DNA of 64,000 nucleotides, taken from positions 37,687 through 101,686 of the forward strand of contig SYGP01000011.1 of NCBI GenBank assembly GCA_005799495.1, written 5' to 3'. Below are positions 27,256-34,708 of this stretch, piece after piece (position 1 is the stretch's first letter; each line of letters opens with the position of its first letter). The translations under genes and the position numbers were made by a program. This DNA is from Planctomycetia bacterium. Lineage in GTDB: Bacteria > Planctomycetota > Phycisphaerae > Phycisphaerales > SM1A02. Under the pieces are notes generated by a model. The model was not told the DNA's origin. It searched no databases and saw only the letters and a program-made list of their open reading frames with translations.

Positions 27256-27397
27256 TAAGTCCGATAACTATATTTATCACACAATGTTATGGGTGGATTT
27301 GTATCGGACGTGTGATTCTCGGTAATCTTCCTACTCGATGTTCCACGGGGAACTGTCTTGCAAATCACATTTCCAACTCATCTGAAAGGACTCAGAA
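27256..27397. promoter_or_regulatory. AT-rich divergent promoter region between the STAS gene and parB
   Basis: The gap is clearly AT-rich against the surrounding DNA and holds an eight-base inverted repeat, GTCCGATA at 27259-27266 and TATCGGAC at 27302-27309, 35 bp apart. A copy of the second arm (TTATCGGAC) reappears at 28577-28585, at the very end of parB. The region probably carries both promoters. An AAGGA ribosome site precedes the parB ATG. Confidence 0.45.
27339..27354. promoter_or_regulatory. parS-like ParB-binding site in the parB leader
   Basis: TGTTCCACGGGGAACT matches the parS form TGTTCCACGTGGAACA at 14 of 16 positions. The only core difference is one central base (G for T), which breaks perfect symmetry. 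It lies 44 bp upstream of the parB start, so ParB binding there could both nucleate a partition complex and regulate its own gene. Confidence 0.6.
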
Positions 27398-28588
27398 ATG
27401 GCTGAAAATACGAAGGATGGAGCTGCGCCACAAAGTGATGGGAAGCCGAGTCAGCCGAAGTCGAGCGTTGTCTCCCGCTTGGGGCGCGGACTTGGTTCAC
27501 TCATTCCGGCGGTCCCTAGTGTTCAAACAGCTCGGACAAATCGAGGCACCGAGCTACCAGAATCGACAGCCGTCACTGCTGCATCAGCGCGGTCCGGATC
27601 AGAGGCTATTCAACCGAAGGGGCCTGCCCGTATCACTAGTTTGACCAGTACTCCTGCAAGCCAATCTTCGGTAGTCGATGGAGTAGCACCAAAATCGGAC
27701 ACAGCCAGGTCTCCAGTTGCAATTGAGCGTTCCACGGGGAACATCGTTGGAGCAACAGAGGTGGTTCAGGAGATTCAGATTGCCCTCATTGCTCGCAACG
27801 CGCGTCAGCCTCGCGAGAGATTTGATGATCGGGCTATTGCCCAGTTGGCCGATTCGATCAATCTGCATGGACTTCTACAGCCGATTTCGATTCGGAAGTT
27901 GGCTGCTCCCCGCGGAGGAAAGACATTCGAGCTCATCGCCGGAGAGCGACGGCTTCGGGCGTTTGAGGTGCTGAAGCGGTCCACAGTCCCAGCATTGCTG
28001 CGGGTGGCAGATGATTCTCAGTCCGCCACGCTTGCGTTGATTGAAAACATTCAGCGCGAAGATCTCAATCCCATGGAGCGCGCAAAGGGGCTCGAAAAGC
28101 TGATTGGCGAGTTTGGATGGACGCAACAGCAGGCAGCCGAACGCGTCGGACTCGACAGAGCCACGATCTCTAACCTACTTCGATTGAATGACTTGGACTC
28201 TTTCAGTTCATCGTGCGTTCGAGACGGAAGACTCAGCCAGGGTCACGCGAAAGCCCTGTTGTCCATCGATAACCCGCAGGTGAGGCGTGCTCTTGCTGAG
28301 CGTGCTTTGCACGACGAGTGGTCTGTCCGACAGCTTGAACGCGAGGTGCAGCGGGCCAAGAGTGTCAACGGCAATCCATCCACTCCGACCGTGCAAAGCG
28401 CGCGAAAGGCCTCCGTCCCAATCACGGATCTTGAGCGACGGCTTGGCGTTTTTCTTGGCACCAAGGTCTCGATTCGAAAGGGTCGAAAGTCTGGGAGCGG
28501 ATCGATGACCATCAAGTTCTTTTCGCTTGACCAGTTTGACGGGATAATCAACCGACTCGGATTCGATCCAAACAGTTTATCGGACTAA
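27398..28588 (+). CDS. parB: ParB/Spo0J-type chromosome partition protein
   Basis: A 396-residue CTP-dependent DNA clamp that loads at parS. A disordered N-terminus of about 120 residues includes the ParA-contact-like motif RLGRGLGSLIP near 28. The CTP/nuclease-fold domain follows with ARNARQPRERFDD, LHGLLQPISIRKL and the GERRLRA motif near 182. IENIQREDLNPMERAKGLEKL is next, then the helix-turn-helix WTQQQAAERVGLDRATISNL near 240-262. The C-terminal end (from about 330) is the dimerisation part. No parA lies beside it, which is unusual. The gene uses more A/T-ending codons than its neighbours, for example TTA and ATA. Two parS-like sites accompany it. Confidence 0.95.
   Translation: MAENTKDGAAPQSDGKPSQPKSSVVSRLGRGLGSLIPAVPSVQTARTNRGTELPESTAVTAASARSGSEAIQPKGPARITSLTSTPASQSSVVDGVAPKSDTARSPVAIERSTGNIVGATEVVQEIQIALIARNARQPRERFDDRAIAQLADSINLHGLLQPISIRKLAAPRGGKTFELIAGERRLRAFEVLKRSTVPALLRVADDSQSATLALIENIQREDLNPMERAKGLEKLIGEFGWTQQQAAERVGLDRATISNLLRLNDLDSFSSSCVRDGRLSQGHAKALLSIDNPQVRRALAERALHDEWSVRQLEREVQRAKSVNGNPSTPTVQSARKASVPITDLERRLGVFLGTKVSIRKGRKSGSGSMTIKFFSLDQFDGIINRLGFDPNSLSD
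27728..27743. promoter_or_regulatory. Second parS-like site, inside parB
   Basis: CGTTCCACGGGGAACA carries the same 14-base core, GTTCCACGGGGAAC, as the site upstream of the gene, about 390 bp away. It encodes RSTGN around residue 112, in the unconserved linker, so the sequence is free to serve DNA binding. Sites within or near parB are common for parS. Confidence 0.6.
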
Positions 28589-28764
28589 TAATTATAGGAC
28601 TGTATAGACTGTCGCATTGTCGGCACTTCTTTCGATCCATCACCACGGCCTCGGTGTGGGTGAGGATGGCTGCCGACGCGGTTCGCGTTGACCTATTGTC
28701 TTCACCGACCTGACTCGGCTGTCGTTTCTCGACGTTCACGAATCAACCACTGGAGATCGTTCTC
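28589..28764. promoter_or_regulatory. Intergenic region upstream of the YceI gene
   Basis: 176 bp without a gene. The first part is AT-rich (taataattatagg directly after the parB stop). The rest holds no hairpin with a T-run that I would call a terminator. A GGAG about eight bases before 28765 is the ribosome site of the YceI gene, and its promoter is presumably here. Confidence 0.35.
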
Positions 28765-29415
28765 ATGACCTGTCCCCTTTGTCGTCTCTCGCGTGCATTC
28801 CTTCCTCTTGTTGGAATCGTTGGACTTGTGGCTGCACTCGCATTCCATGCACCGCAGGCGCCGAGCAAGAAGCCAAGCGAGCCGGCAATGACTGGGTCTT
28901 CACAGCCATCTGTTTTCGTCGTCGACGATGTTCACTCCATGGCTCTGTTCCGTGTCCAACACATGGGAGCCGGAAAGTTCTGGGGTCGTTTCAATGATGT
29001 CTCGGGCGAAGTGAAGTACGAGGAGGGAAAGTCGATCTCGTTCAACATCTCCATCGATGTGAGCAGTGTCGACAGTGGGAACAGCAAGCTGGACGCGCAT
29101 CTGAAGAGCCCCGACTTCTTCAACGCCGTCGAGTTTCCGAAGATGTCGTTCAAGTCAACAAGCGCCAATACATTGGGCGGCGATCGATTCGATGTCAGCG
29201 GCGAGCTCTCGATGCATGGAGTCACCAAGCAGGTGAGCGTCACCATCGAGGCATCAAGGATTGCGACGATGGGCGGCAAGACTCGTGCTGGATTCGAGGG
29301 GACATTCGAGATCAAGCGATCGGACTACGGAATGACATACGGGGTCGAGCAGGGGTCGATCGGCGATCAGGTGAGGATCATCATCGCCATCGAAGCGATC
29401 GCTGCGTCGAGTTGA
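28765..29415 (+). CDS. YceI-family exported lipid-binding protein
   Basis: A 216-residue exported protein. After a signal segment (FLPLVGIVGLVAALAFHAP) the YceI barrel is clear: VDDVHSMALFRVQHMGAGKFWGRF, FNISIDVSSVDSGNSKLDAHLKSPDFFNAVEFPKMSF and SGELSMHGVTKQVSVTIEAS. YceI-like barrels bind polyisoprenoids or other lipids in the periplasm. The next gene repeats this barrel twice within a larger protein, so the two genes are likely related in function. Confidence 0.93.
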   Translation: MTCPLCRLSRAFLPLVGIVGLVAALAFHAPQAPSKKPSEPAMTGSSQPSVFVVDDVHSMALFRVQHMGAGKFWGRFNDVSGEVKYEEGKSISFNISIDVSSVDSGNSKLDAHLKSPDFFNAVEFPKMSFKSTSANTLGGDRFDVSGELSMHGVTKQVSVTIEASRIATMGGKTRAGFEGTFEIKRSDYGMTYGVEQGSIGDQVRIIIAIEAIAASS

Positions 29416-29555
29416 GCGGACCGTTCCACCCAGGTGTTCGCGACGGGGAAGTCACGCGGTGCGAATAGCATGGAGCGGTTGACTGGGCATTGGTGAGCGC
29501 TCAGCCACGAGACCCGCGAGTCTGTTCCTGGATGCCTCCGTTGGCTCGATCCGTC

Positions 29556-32489
29556 ATGAAACACTCGGTCGCCCGACACAGCCTTGTTCGCATCGCGCGG
29601 AGATATGCCGCCGCGTGGACCGTTGCAGTGGCTGTTTGTGTCTTGTGTCATGCACAAGACGCGGCGAGTCAGCCAACCCCTGTGCAGCAGCCCGATGCGA
29701 CGAAGTCCGCGCAGCAGATCCGTGCAGAGCCAACGCCGTCTGCGGGGGCAGCAGGCACGCTTCGAATTGACGATCGATTCTCGATGGCGTTGTTCCGTGC
29801 GGATCGCTCATCGTGTTCACAGTTCTGGGGAGTTTTTCACAGTGTCGAGGGCGCATTCGACTTTGACGAGAAACTCGGTGTGACACTCGACGCCTCCATT
29901 CGGGTCAAGACCATCGACTGCAACAACAGGGAACTCGAGGAGCAGATGCTCGATCCGAGCTCGTTGAACGCAGCAGCGTTTCCCTTCATTCGGGTGGAAG
30001 GGAAGTCGGAACCCGTTTCAGCAAAGGGTGCGTTTGAGATCAAGGCTGCAAAGATCTCCATGGGCGGCAAGCAGATCACCGCTCCATTGATCTTCCGATT
30101 CATCGGCGAGGAGAATGGTCGGGTGGGTCTGGTGGGTGAGTGCGAGGTTGATCTCACGACCATCGGGCTTGCTGCGGATCTCGGCGACGCGAAGGGATCT
30201 GGTGTCATGCGTCTCATCCTGGCACTCGAAGGGATGACGCCAAAGGAAGTCGTCGCTGGCGAGCGACGGTCAGGCGACCCCAACCAAATCACTCGAGCGA
30301 CACGACCGCGGCTTGGGCTGACTCCTCCAGGTGAGGTGCCACCCGAGCCAAGCGATCGGCCGGCACTCACCAATTCGCGTGGCCCGCGAAAGAAGGAAAG
30401 GACAAGCGCAGGCGGCGCCGAGTTTTTTGGTGTGAAGACGAAGGCAAACTCGGTTGTCTACATCCTCGATTTTTCCGGAAGCATGTCGCCCACGAAGATG
30501 ACGGAGCTGATCGCGGAAGTGCGCACGAGCATCCAGTCTCTGGATAATGACGCGAAGCTCTTTGTCATCTTCTTCAACACGGGTGCAGTCCCCATGCCGG
30601 GCAGTTCCATGATCACTGCTTCGCCTCGGGCGAAGAAGGATGCATGCGATTGGATCCTGCGGGAGGCATTTGGGCCGCGGTCAATGGGCGGGACGGATCC
30701 AAGCGCTGCGCTCGACATCGCGCTCCAACGCTTGAAGCCAGAAGCAATCTTCCTGATGACGGACGGAGTGTTTGATGCGGCAAGGACGGGAGCCGTCATC
30801 GCAGCCGGCAATGCTGGGAAAAAGGTGGAGATCAATACGATCTGTTTTCACGATCAGGTGGGGGAACAGATCTGCAAGCAGATTGCGGCGGAAAACAATG
30901 GGAGTTACCGATATGTGGCGCCGTCCGCAGGACTGCAGCACTTTGATATCGAAGACCTCTTCAGCTCGGCGTTCGTTGGCGTGCAACACGCGAAGGCGGG
31001 GCAGTATTGGGCTGCCTTCCATGATGTGTCAGGTTCGTTTGCACTGACGCAAGGAAACTGGCCGCAACTCAAAGTTCGTGTGGGCGCAAAGTCGCTGGAC
31101 TGCGACGGCGAGGACTTTGCTCGCGTTCACATGGGATCTGGATTCCTGAACACCAACAAGAATCCGGAGTTTGTGCTCACCACGACATCGCTCGCTGGAT
31201 CGCAGAGTTCGGCTGACTCATTTGCGCTCGACGGTGAGCTGACGATCGCAGGCAAGGCGCGCCCCATCACGGTGCGAGCGGAACGGACGGGGCAGTCGCG
31301 AACGCAGCTGGGCAACTGCGCTGGCTTTGAACTGCGTTTCGATCTGGATCCAAAGGACTTTGGATTGGTGTTTCCCCCAGACAGTGAGTTTGCAGGAAAG
31401 GTGGAAGTGCTGCTCGACATTGAGGGAGTGGCGAAGGCCGCGCAGCAGTTGGTGAATGTGGGCTACTCGCCGACGGGTTCAGGCGGGGGAGGTTCTGGAG
31501 GACTCCGTCCGAATGTGGGCTCAGCTTCTGCGGCAGGGCAGCAGGGCCAGAGCGGTGCGGGCCAGAGCGGCGCGGGTCAGGGTGGCGCGGGTCAGGGCGG
31601 TGCCTCGTCCGGAAGCGCGGGTGGTGGCGCAGCCGGAGGTGGTGGCGCAGCCGGAGGTGGTGGCGCAGCTGGAGGTGGTGGCGCAGCCGGAGGTGGTGGC
31701 GCAGCCGGAGGTGGTGGCGCAGCCGGAGGTGGTGGCGCAGCCGGAGGTGGTGGCGCAGCCGGAGGTGGTGGCGCAGCCGGAGGTGGTGGCGCAGCTGGAG
31801 GTGGTGGCGCAGCTGGAGGTGGTGGTGCAGCCGGAGGTGGTGGCGCAGCCGGAGGTGGTGGCGCAGCCGGAGGTGGTGGCGCAGCTGGTGGTGGTGGAGG
31901 TGGTGGAGGCGGTGGAGGTTCATGCAGTTGCTGCGGCATCCCATCGCCTGACGATGCGCGAAAGATCGCATTTCTGATTGAATCGGGAAGCAGCATGAGA
32001 AGCACCGCGGGATCGCAACTTCGGCGCATGGATCACGCACTGCTCGAAGTGAAGAAGGCGATTCACTCGATGGACCCGCAGCTTGAGTTTGCGATCATCT
32101 TCTATGACGACCAAGTCGTGCCAATGCCAGGAAAGCAGGCCGTCAAACCGACCGATGCGAACAAGAGGCAGATGTTCGCGTGGGCAGACAAGCAAGGCGA
32201 TTTGGTCATCCCTCCTGCGAGTCCAATCGTGTCGGTGACTGGGGCACCCAACATGATCGAAGGGATTCGTTTCGCGGTGCAAACGGTCAAAGCAAACTCC
32301 ATCTTCTTACTGACAGCTGGCGATCTTGCCTCCGACCCCGTTCGCCTGAAGGCGCTCGGGCTGGCCCTGCCGAGTGGTGAAACGATCCAAGTCATCAACT
32401 TCGGTGGAGTCACAGCGGAGTCTTTCCTACGCCAAGTCGCACAGCTCTCTGGCGGCCAGTATCAATTCATTCCTGACATCACGCCCTGA
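29556..32489 (+). CDS. Mosaic secreted protein: YceI, VWA, YceI, glycine-alanine repeat, second VWA-like domain
   Basis: The ATG at 29556 gives 977 residues with a signal peptide (AAAWTVAVAVCVLCHAQDA). Order of parts: a YceI-like barrel at about 70-235 and a von Willebrand A domain at about 285-460 with an intact metal site (VYILDFSGSMSPTK, later MGGTDPSAALDIAL and IFLMTDGVFDAA). Next come a second YceI-like barrel at about 475-625 and a long (GGGGAA) repeat at about 688-787. After a GSCSCCG cysteine knot there is a second VWA-like domain at about 800-977. There the metal site has decayed: FLIESGSSMRST replaces DxSxS, and the final Asp of LTAGDL is shifted. It is probably a surface or periplasmic adhesion or scaffold protein. 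The intended partner is unknown; the preceding YceI gene is a candidate. Confidence 0.88.
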   Translation: MKHSVARHSLVRIARRYAAAWTVAVAVCVLCHAQDAASQPTPVQQPDATKSAQQIRAEPTPSAGAAGTLRIDDRFSMALFRADRSSCSQFWGVFHSVEGAFDFDEKLGVTLDASIRVKTIDCNNRELEEQMLDPSSLNAAAFPFIRVEGKSEPVSAKGAFEIKAAKISMGGKQITAPLIFRFIGEENGRVGLVGECEVDLTTIGLAADLGDAKGSGVMRLILALEGMTPKEVVAGERRSGDPNQITRATRPRLGLTPPGEVPPEPSDRPALTNSRGPRKKERTSAGGAEFFGVKTKANSVVYILDFSGSMSPTKMTELIAEVRTSIQSLDNDAKLFVIFFNTGAVPMPGSSMITASPRAKKDACDWILREAFGPRSMGGTDPSAALDIALQRLKPEAIFLMTDGVFDAARTGAVIAAGNAGKKVEINTICFHDQVGEQICKQIAAENNGSYRYVAPSAGLQHFDIEDLFSSAFVGVQHAKAGQYWAAFHDVSGSFALTQGNWPQLKVRVGAKSLDCDGEDFARVHMGSGFLNTNKNPEFVLTTTSLAGSQSSADSFALDGELTIAGKARPITVRAERTGQSRTQLGNCAGFELRFDLDPKDFGLVFPPDSEFAGKVEVLLDIEGVAKAAQQLVNVGYSPTGSGGGGSGGLRPNVGSASAAGQQGQSGAGQSGAGQGGAGQGGASSGSAGGGAAGGGGAAGGGGAAGGGGAAGGGGAAGGGGAAGGGGAAGGGGAAGGGGAAGGGGAAGGGGAAGGGGAAGGGGAAGGGGAAGGGGAAGGGGGGGGGGGSCSCCGIPSPDDARKIAFLIESGSSMRSTAGSQLRRMDHALLEVKKAIHSMDPQLEFAIIFYDDQVVPMPGKQAVKPTDANKRQMFAWADKQGDLVIPPASPIVSVTGAPNMIEGIRFAVQTVKANSIFLLTAGDLASDPVRLKALGLALPSGETIQVINFGGVTAESFLRQVAQLSGGQYQFIPDITP
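31620..31919. repeat. In-frame 18-bp tandem repeat encoding GGGGAA
   Basis: About 15 near-identical copies of GGAGGTGGTGGCGCAGCC, with only synonymous variants (GCAGCT at four units, one GGTGCAGCC). The frame is preserved throughout and ends in a run of glycine codons. Copy number is likely to vary between strains. It forms a flexible spacer between the second YceI barrel and the second VWA-like domain. Confidence 0.95.
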
Positions 32490-32543
32490 GAAGCACCGAT
32501 GCTCTCGTCTATTCCCCGACATGCCCTGAAGTGACGGGGAGTT
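32490..32543. terminator. Hairpin in the gap between convergent genes
   Basis: Within this 54-bp gap TCCCCG and CGGGGA form a six-base stem (about 32514-32541) with a loop of roughly 16 bases. It separates the convergent YceI-VWA gene and the membrane-protein gene. No T-run follows, so terminator function is only a suggestion. Confidence 0.3.
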
Positions 32544-33386
32544 TCACTCGGTGGATGCTGCTGTTGCAAGCAGTGCATGGAGAGTGGAGGCGATGGAAAG
32601 AGCGCATGAAGCGATGGTGGCAAAGGTGATCGCTCCATGCCCGCGCCCAGGCGCCTGATGCGGCAGTGCACATAGGAATACGCCACTGCAGGCGATTGCA
32701 GCCCAGCCCAACCGATGGACCGCACCACCCCCGTGATACGCGGCGCCGTACCACGCGAGCGAAACGAGGAGGACGATCCCCGATGCAGCGAATGCGCCTC
32801 CGAGAAGGAGAGTTGGTACGCGAAGCGGAAGCAGCATCGCGGTTCCGACTGCAAGTGTGAGCGATATTGCAATCAACCCCACCTTCAGTGATCCCGCCGC
32901 GAGGAGCGTCACGGCCATCGACCCCATGCCTATCGCCAAGACCAGGGCGCTCGCCCGCGGTAGCCGCGTCGCCACAGCGGCGAAACGACCTGCGAACAAT
33001 GCTCCGCCTGCAACGAGCAGCAGTCGTGCTTCCCAAGATTCCAGCGGTGGAAGCCGAAGCATCAGCAAAGCCAATCCCGCGGCTCCTGCCAAAAGGATGG
33101 GAGAGTTGCGCGGCATGTGAAGTGGGAGTGCTGCGGGAAGGGAGGCTCCAGCAAAGACAACCGCGACCAACCACAACGAATACCACCGCTGCGTGAGAGC
33201 GAACACAGAAGAGCCTTCGAGGAGAACGATGGCGATGACAACAGCAAGGGTCAGGGCGCAACACGCGGTCCAAGGCGTGACCTGAGAGGGCATTCGCTGC
33301 AAACACCAAGGTCCACGCGGCAGCAAGAGCAGAGCAAGAGCGACGAGTGCCGGTACGAGAACGGTCTGAGCGAGTGAAAGTTCCAT
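32544..33386 (-). CDS. Polytopic membrane protein of unknown function
   Basis: Starting at ATG 33386 (MELSLAQTVLVPALVALALL) the 280-residue protein has about eight hydrophobic helices and short loops with few charges, for example WTACCALTLAVVIAIVLLEG, YSLWLVAVVFAGASLPAALP and ALVLAIGMGSMAVTLLAAGS. No conserved family motif was recognised. Its start is 16 bp from the divergent GTPase gene, so its expression may be tied to that operon, but no functional link can be shown. Confidence 0.75.
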   Translation of the reverse strand: MELSLAQTVLVPALVALALLLLPRGPWCLQRMPSQVTPWTACCALTLAVVIAIVLLEGSSVFALTQRWYSLWLVAVVFAGASLPAALPLHMPRNSPILLAGAAGLALLMLRLPPLESWEARLLLVAGGALFAGRFAAVATRLPRASALVLAIGMGSMAVTLLAAGSLKVGLIAISLTLAVGTAMLLPLRVPTLLLGGAFAASGIVLLVSLAWYGAAYHGGGAVHRLGWAAIACSGVFLCALPHQAPGRGHGAITFATIASCALSIASTLHALLATAASTE

Positions 33387-33402
33387 CGGTGAGTGATCCA
33401 CT

Positions 33403-34704
33403 GTGCACCATACACTTCAGGTCACGGGACGCATGCGCCGAGCACTCCTCCGAAAGATTCGCTGCCCTCACTGTTGGCATCAGTTTCCAGCAGAGGACAT
33501 CTGTTGGGTCGCAAGTCATCCGGACCTTCGCAATGACCCTGTCCTGTCCACGGACGCACCACTGCGATTTGTCCCCTCGTGCTACACGGCCGCGGGCGAG
33601 GGGATCGATGCCATGGGATCAACATGTCGTCGCATGGCATGTCCGCGGTGTCACTTGCTGATTCCGTCCGTGATGCTCGAACATCGAGCGCGAATCCTGT
33701 CGATCGTCGGAACACCGAGCAGTGGAAAAACATTCTTCCTGACAGCTGCGGCATGGATGCTTCGGCAGCGCCTCGAGGAGTGTTTCGCGCTGACGCTCGC
33801 GGATGCCGATCCAGAGTCGAATCAGGCGCTGACGCGAAATGAGCAGCGACTCTTCCTTTCGGAGGATCCCAACGCCTTGGTGACCCTCGACAAGACGCAG
33901 TTGGAGGGCGATCAATACAGCACGGTTCAGATCGAGCCCGGACAAACGACAACGCTGCCAGAACCGTATCTCTTCTCAGTCCGTCCGTCTGCCGGCCATG
34001 TCTTCGCAGCGGAAGCCCAGCAGCGAACGGAACTGCTGTGTCTGTACGACAACGCAGGCGAGCACTTCCTCCCGGGTGGCGATCTCGCGACATCACCAAC
34101 GACACAGCATCTTGCTCGGGCAAAGATGCTCTACTTCCTCTTTGACCCGACACAGGATGTCCGCTTTCGCCGCCAGTTGGATGGACAAAGTGCCGATCCG
34201 CAGTTGACGCAGTCCTCGCGCCCATTTCGACAGGACACCGTCGTGCAGGAAATGGCAGCGCGCATTCGTCGTATGACCAGCTTGTCTGCAAGCGACCGAC
34301 TTTCGCAGCCGCTTGTCGTGGTCGTCACCAAGAGTGATGTGTGGCGTTCACTTCTGCCAGGCATCGATGTCGAGACGGATCCTTATGCCGTGGAGGTCAG
34401 GTCCGATGGCCTCAAGCTGGGCGGGCTTGACATGGAGCGCATCGCGCGCGTGAGCGAAGCAGTCGAGGAACTGTTGAGGCGGAGCGTGCCTGAGTTTGTC
34501 TCTGCGGTGCGCGGCATTGCGCAGGAGGTGGTGTTCGTGCCCGTCAGCGCAACTGGATGCTCGCCAGTCCTGAGCGATGGGCTGCTTCGTGTCCGCGCTT
34601 CCAAGGTCAGTCCATGGTGGGTGACCGTGCCATTCCTGATCGATCTCGCGCGTCTCGGCTCAATCGTGGGAGTACGGCGCGGAAGTCGTGCGGGAGCGAA
34701 CTGA
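33403..34704 (+). CDS. Zinc-ribbon GTPase (TRAFAC-like, 'double-GTPase' type)
   Basis: First gene of the seven-gene cluster. The N-terminus has a split zinc ribbon, CPHC near residues 21-24 and CRRMACPRC near 75-83, after which comes a nucleotide-binding fold. The P-loop is SIVGTPSSGKTFFLTAAAW near 101-117, a switch-like LLCLYDNAGEHFLPGG near 211, and VVVVTKSDVW near 306 gives the guanine-specific TKxD. These three motifs make it a GTPase of the TRAFAC class. I recall Pfam families named DO-GTPase in conflict systems with the same zinc ribbon plus P-loop layout, but cannot confirm membership. Probably cytoplasmic. The next gene follows after four bases. Confidence 0.85.
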   Translation: MHHTLQVTGRMRRALLRKIRCPHCWHQFPAEDICWVASHPDLRNDPVLSTDAPLRFVPSCYTAAGEGIDAMGSTCRRMACPRCHLLIPSVMLEHRARILSIVGTPSSGKTFFLTAAAWMLRQRLEECFALTLADADPESNQALTRNEQRLFLSEDPNALVTLDKTQLEGDQYSTVQIEPGQTTTLPEPYLFSVRPSAGHVFAAEAQQRTELLCLYDNAGEHFLPGGDLATSPTTQHLARAKMLYFLFDPTQDVRFRRQLDGQSADPQLTQSSRPFRQDTVVQEMAARIRRMTSLSASDRLSQPLVVVVTKSDVWRSLLPGIDVETDPYAVEVRSDGLKLGGLDMERIARVSEAVEELLRRSVPEFVSAVRGIAQEVVFVPVSATGCSPVLSDGLLRVRASKVSPWWVTVPFLIDLARLGSIVGVRRGSRAGAN

Positions 34705-34708
34705 ACGC

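Noticed and set aside
31620..31919. Tandem repeats as a CRISPR array
   Set aside because: Units are contiguous, without spacers, and lie in frame inside a gene.
31592..32029. Minus-strand frame encoding a PPPPAA repeat
   Set aside because: It is the mirror of the GGGGAA repeat in the mosaic protein and has no independent support.
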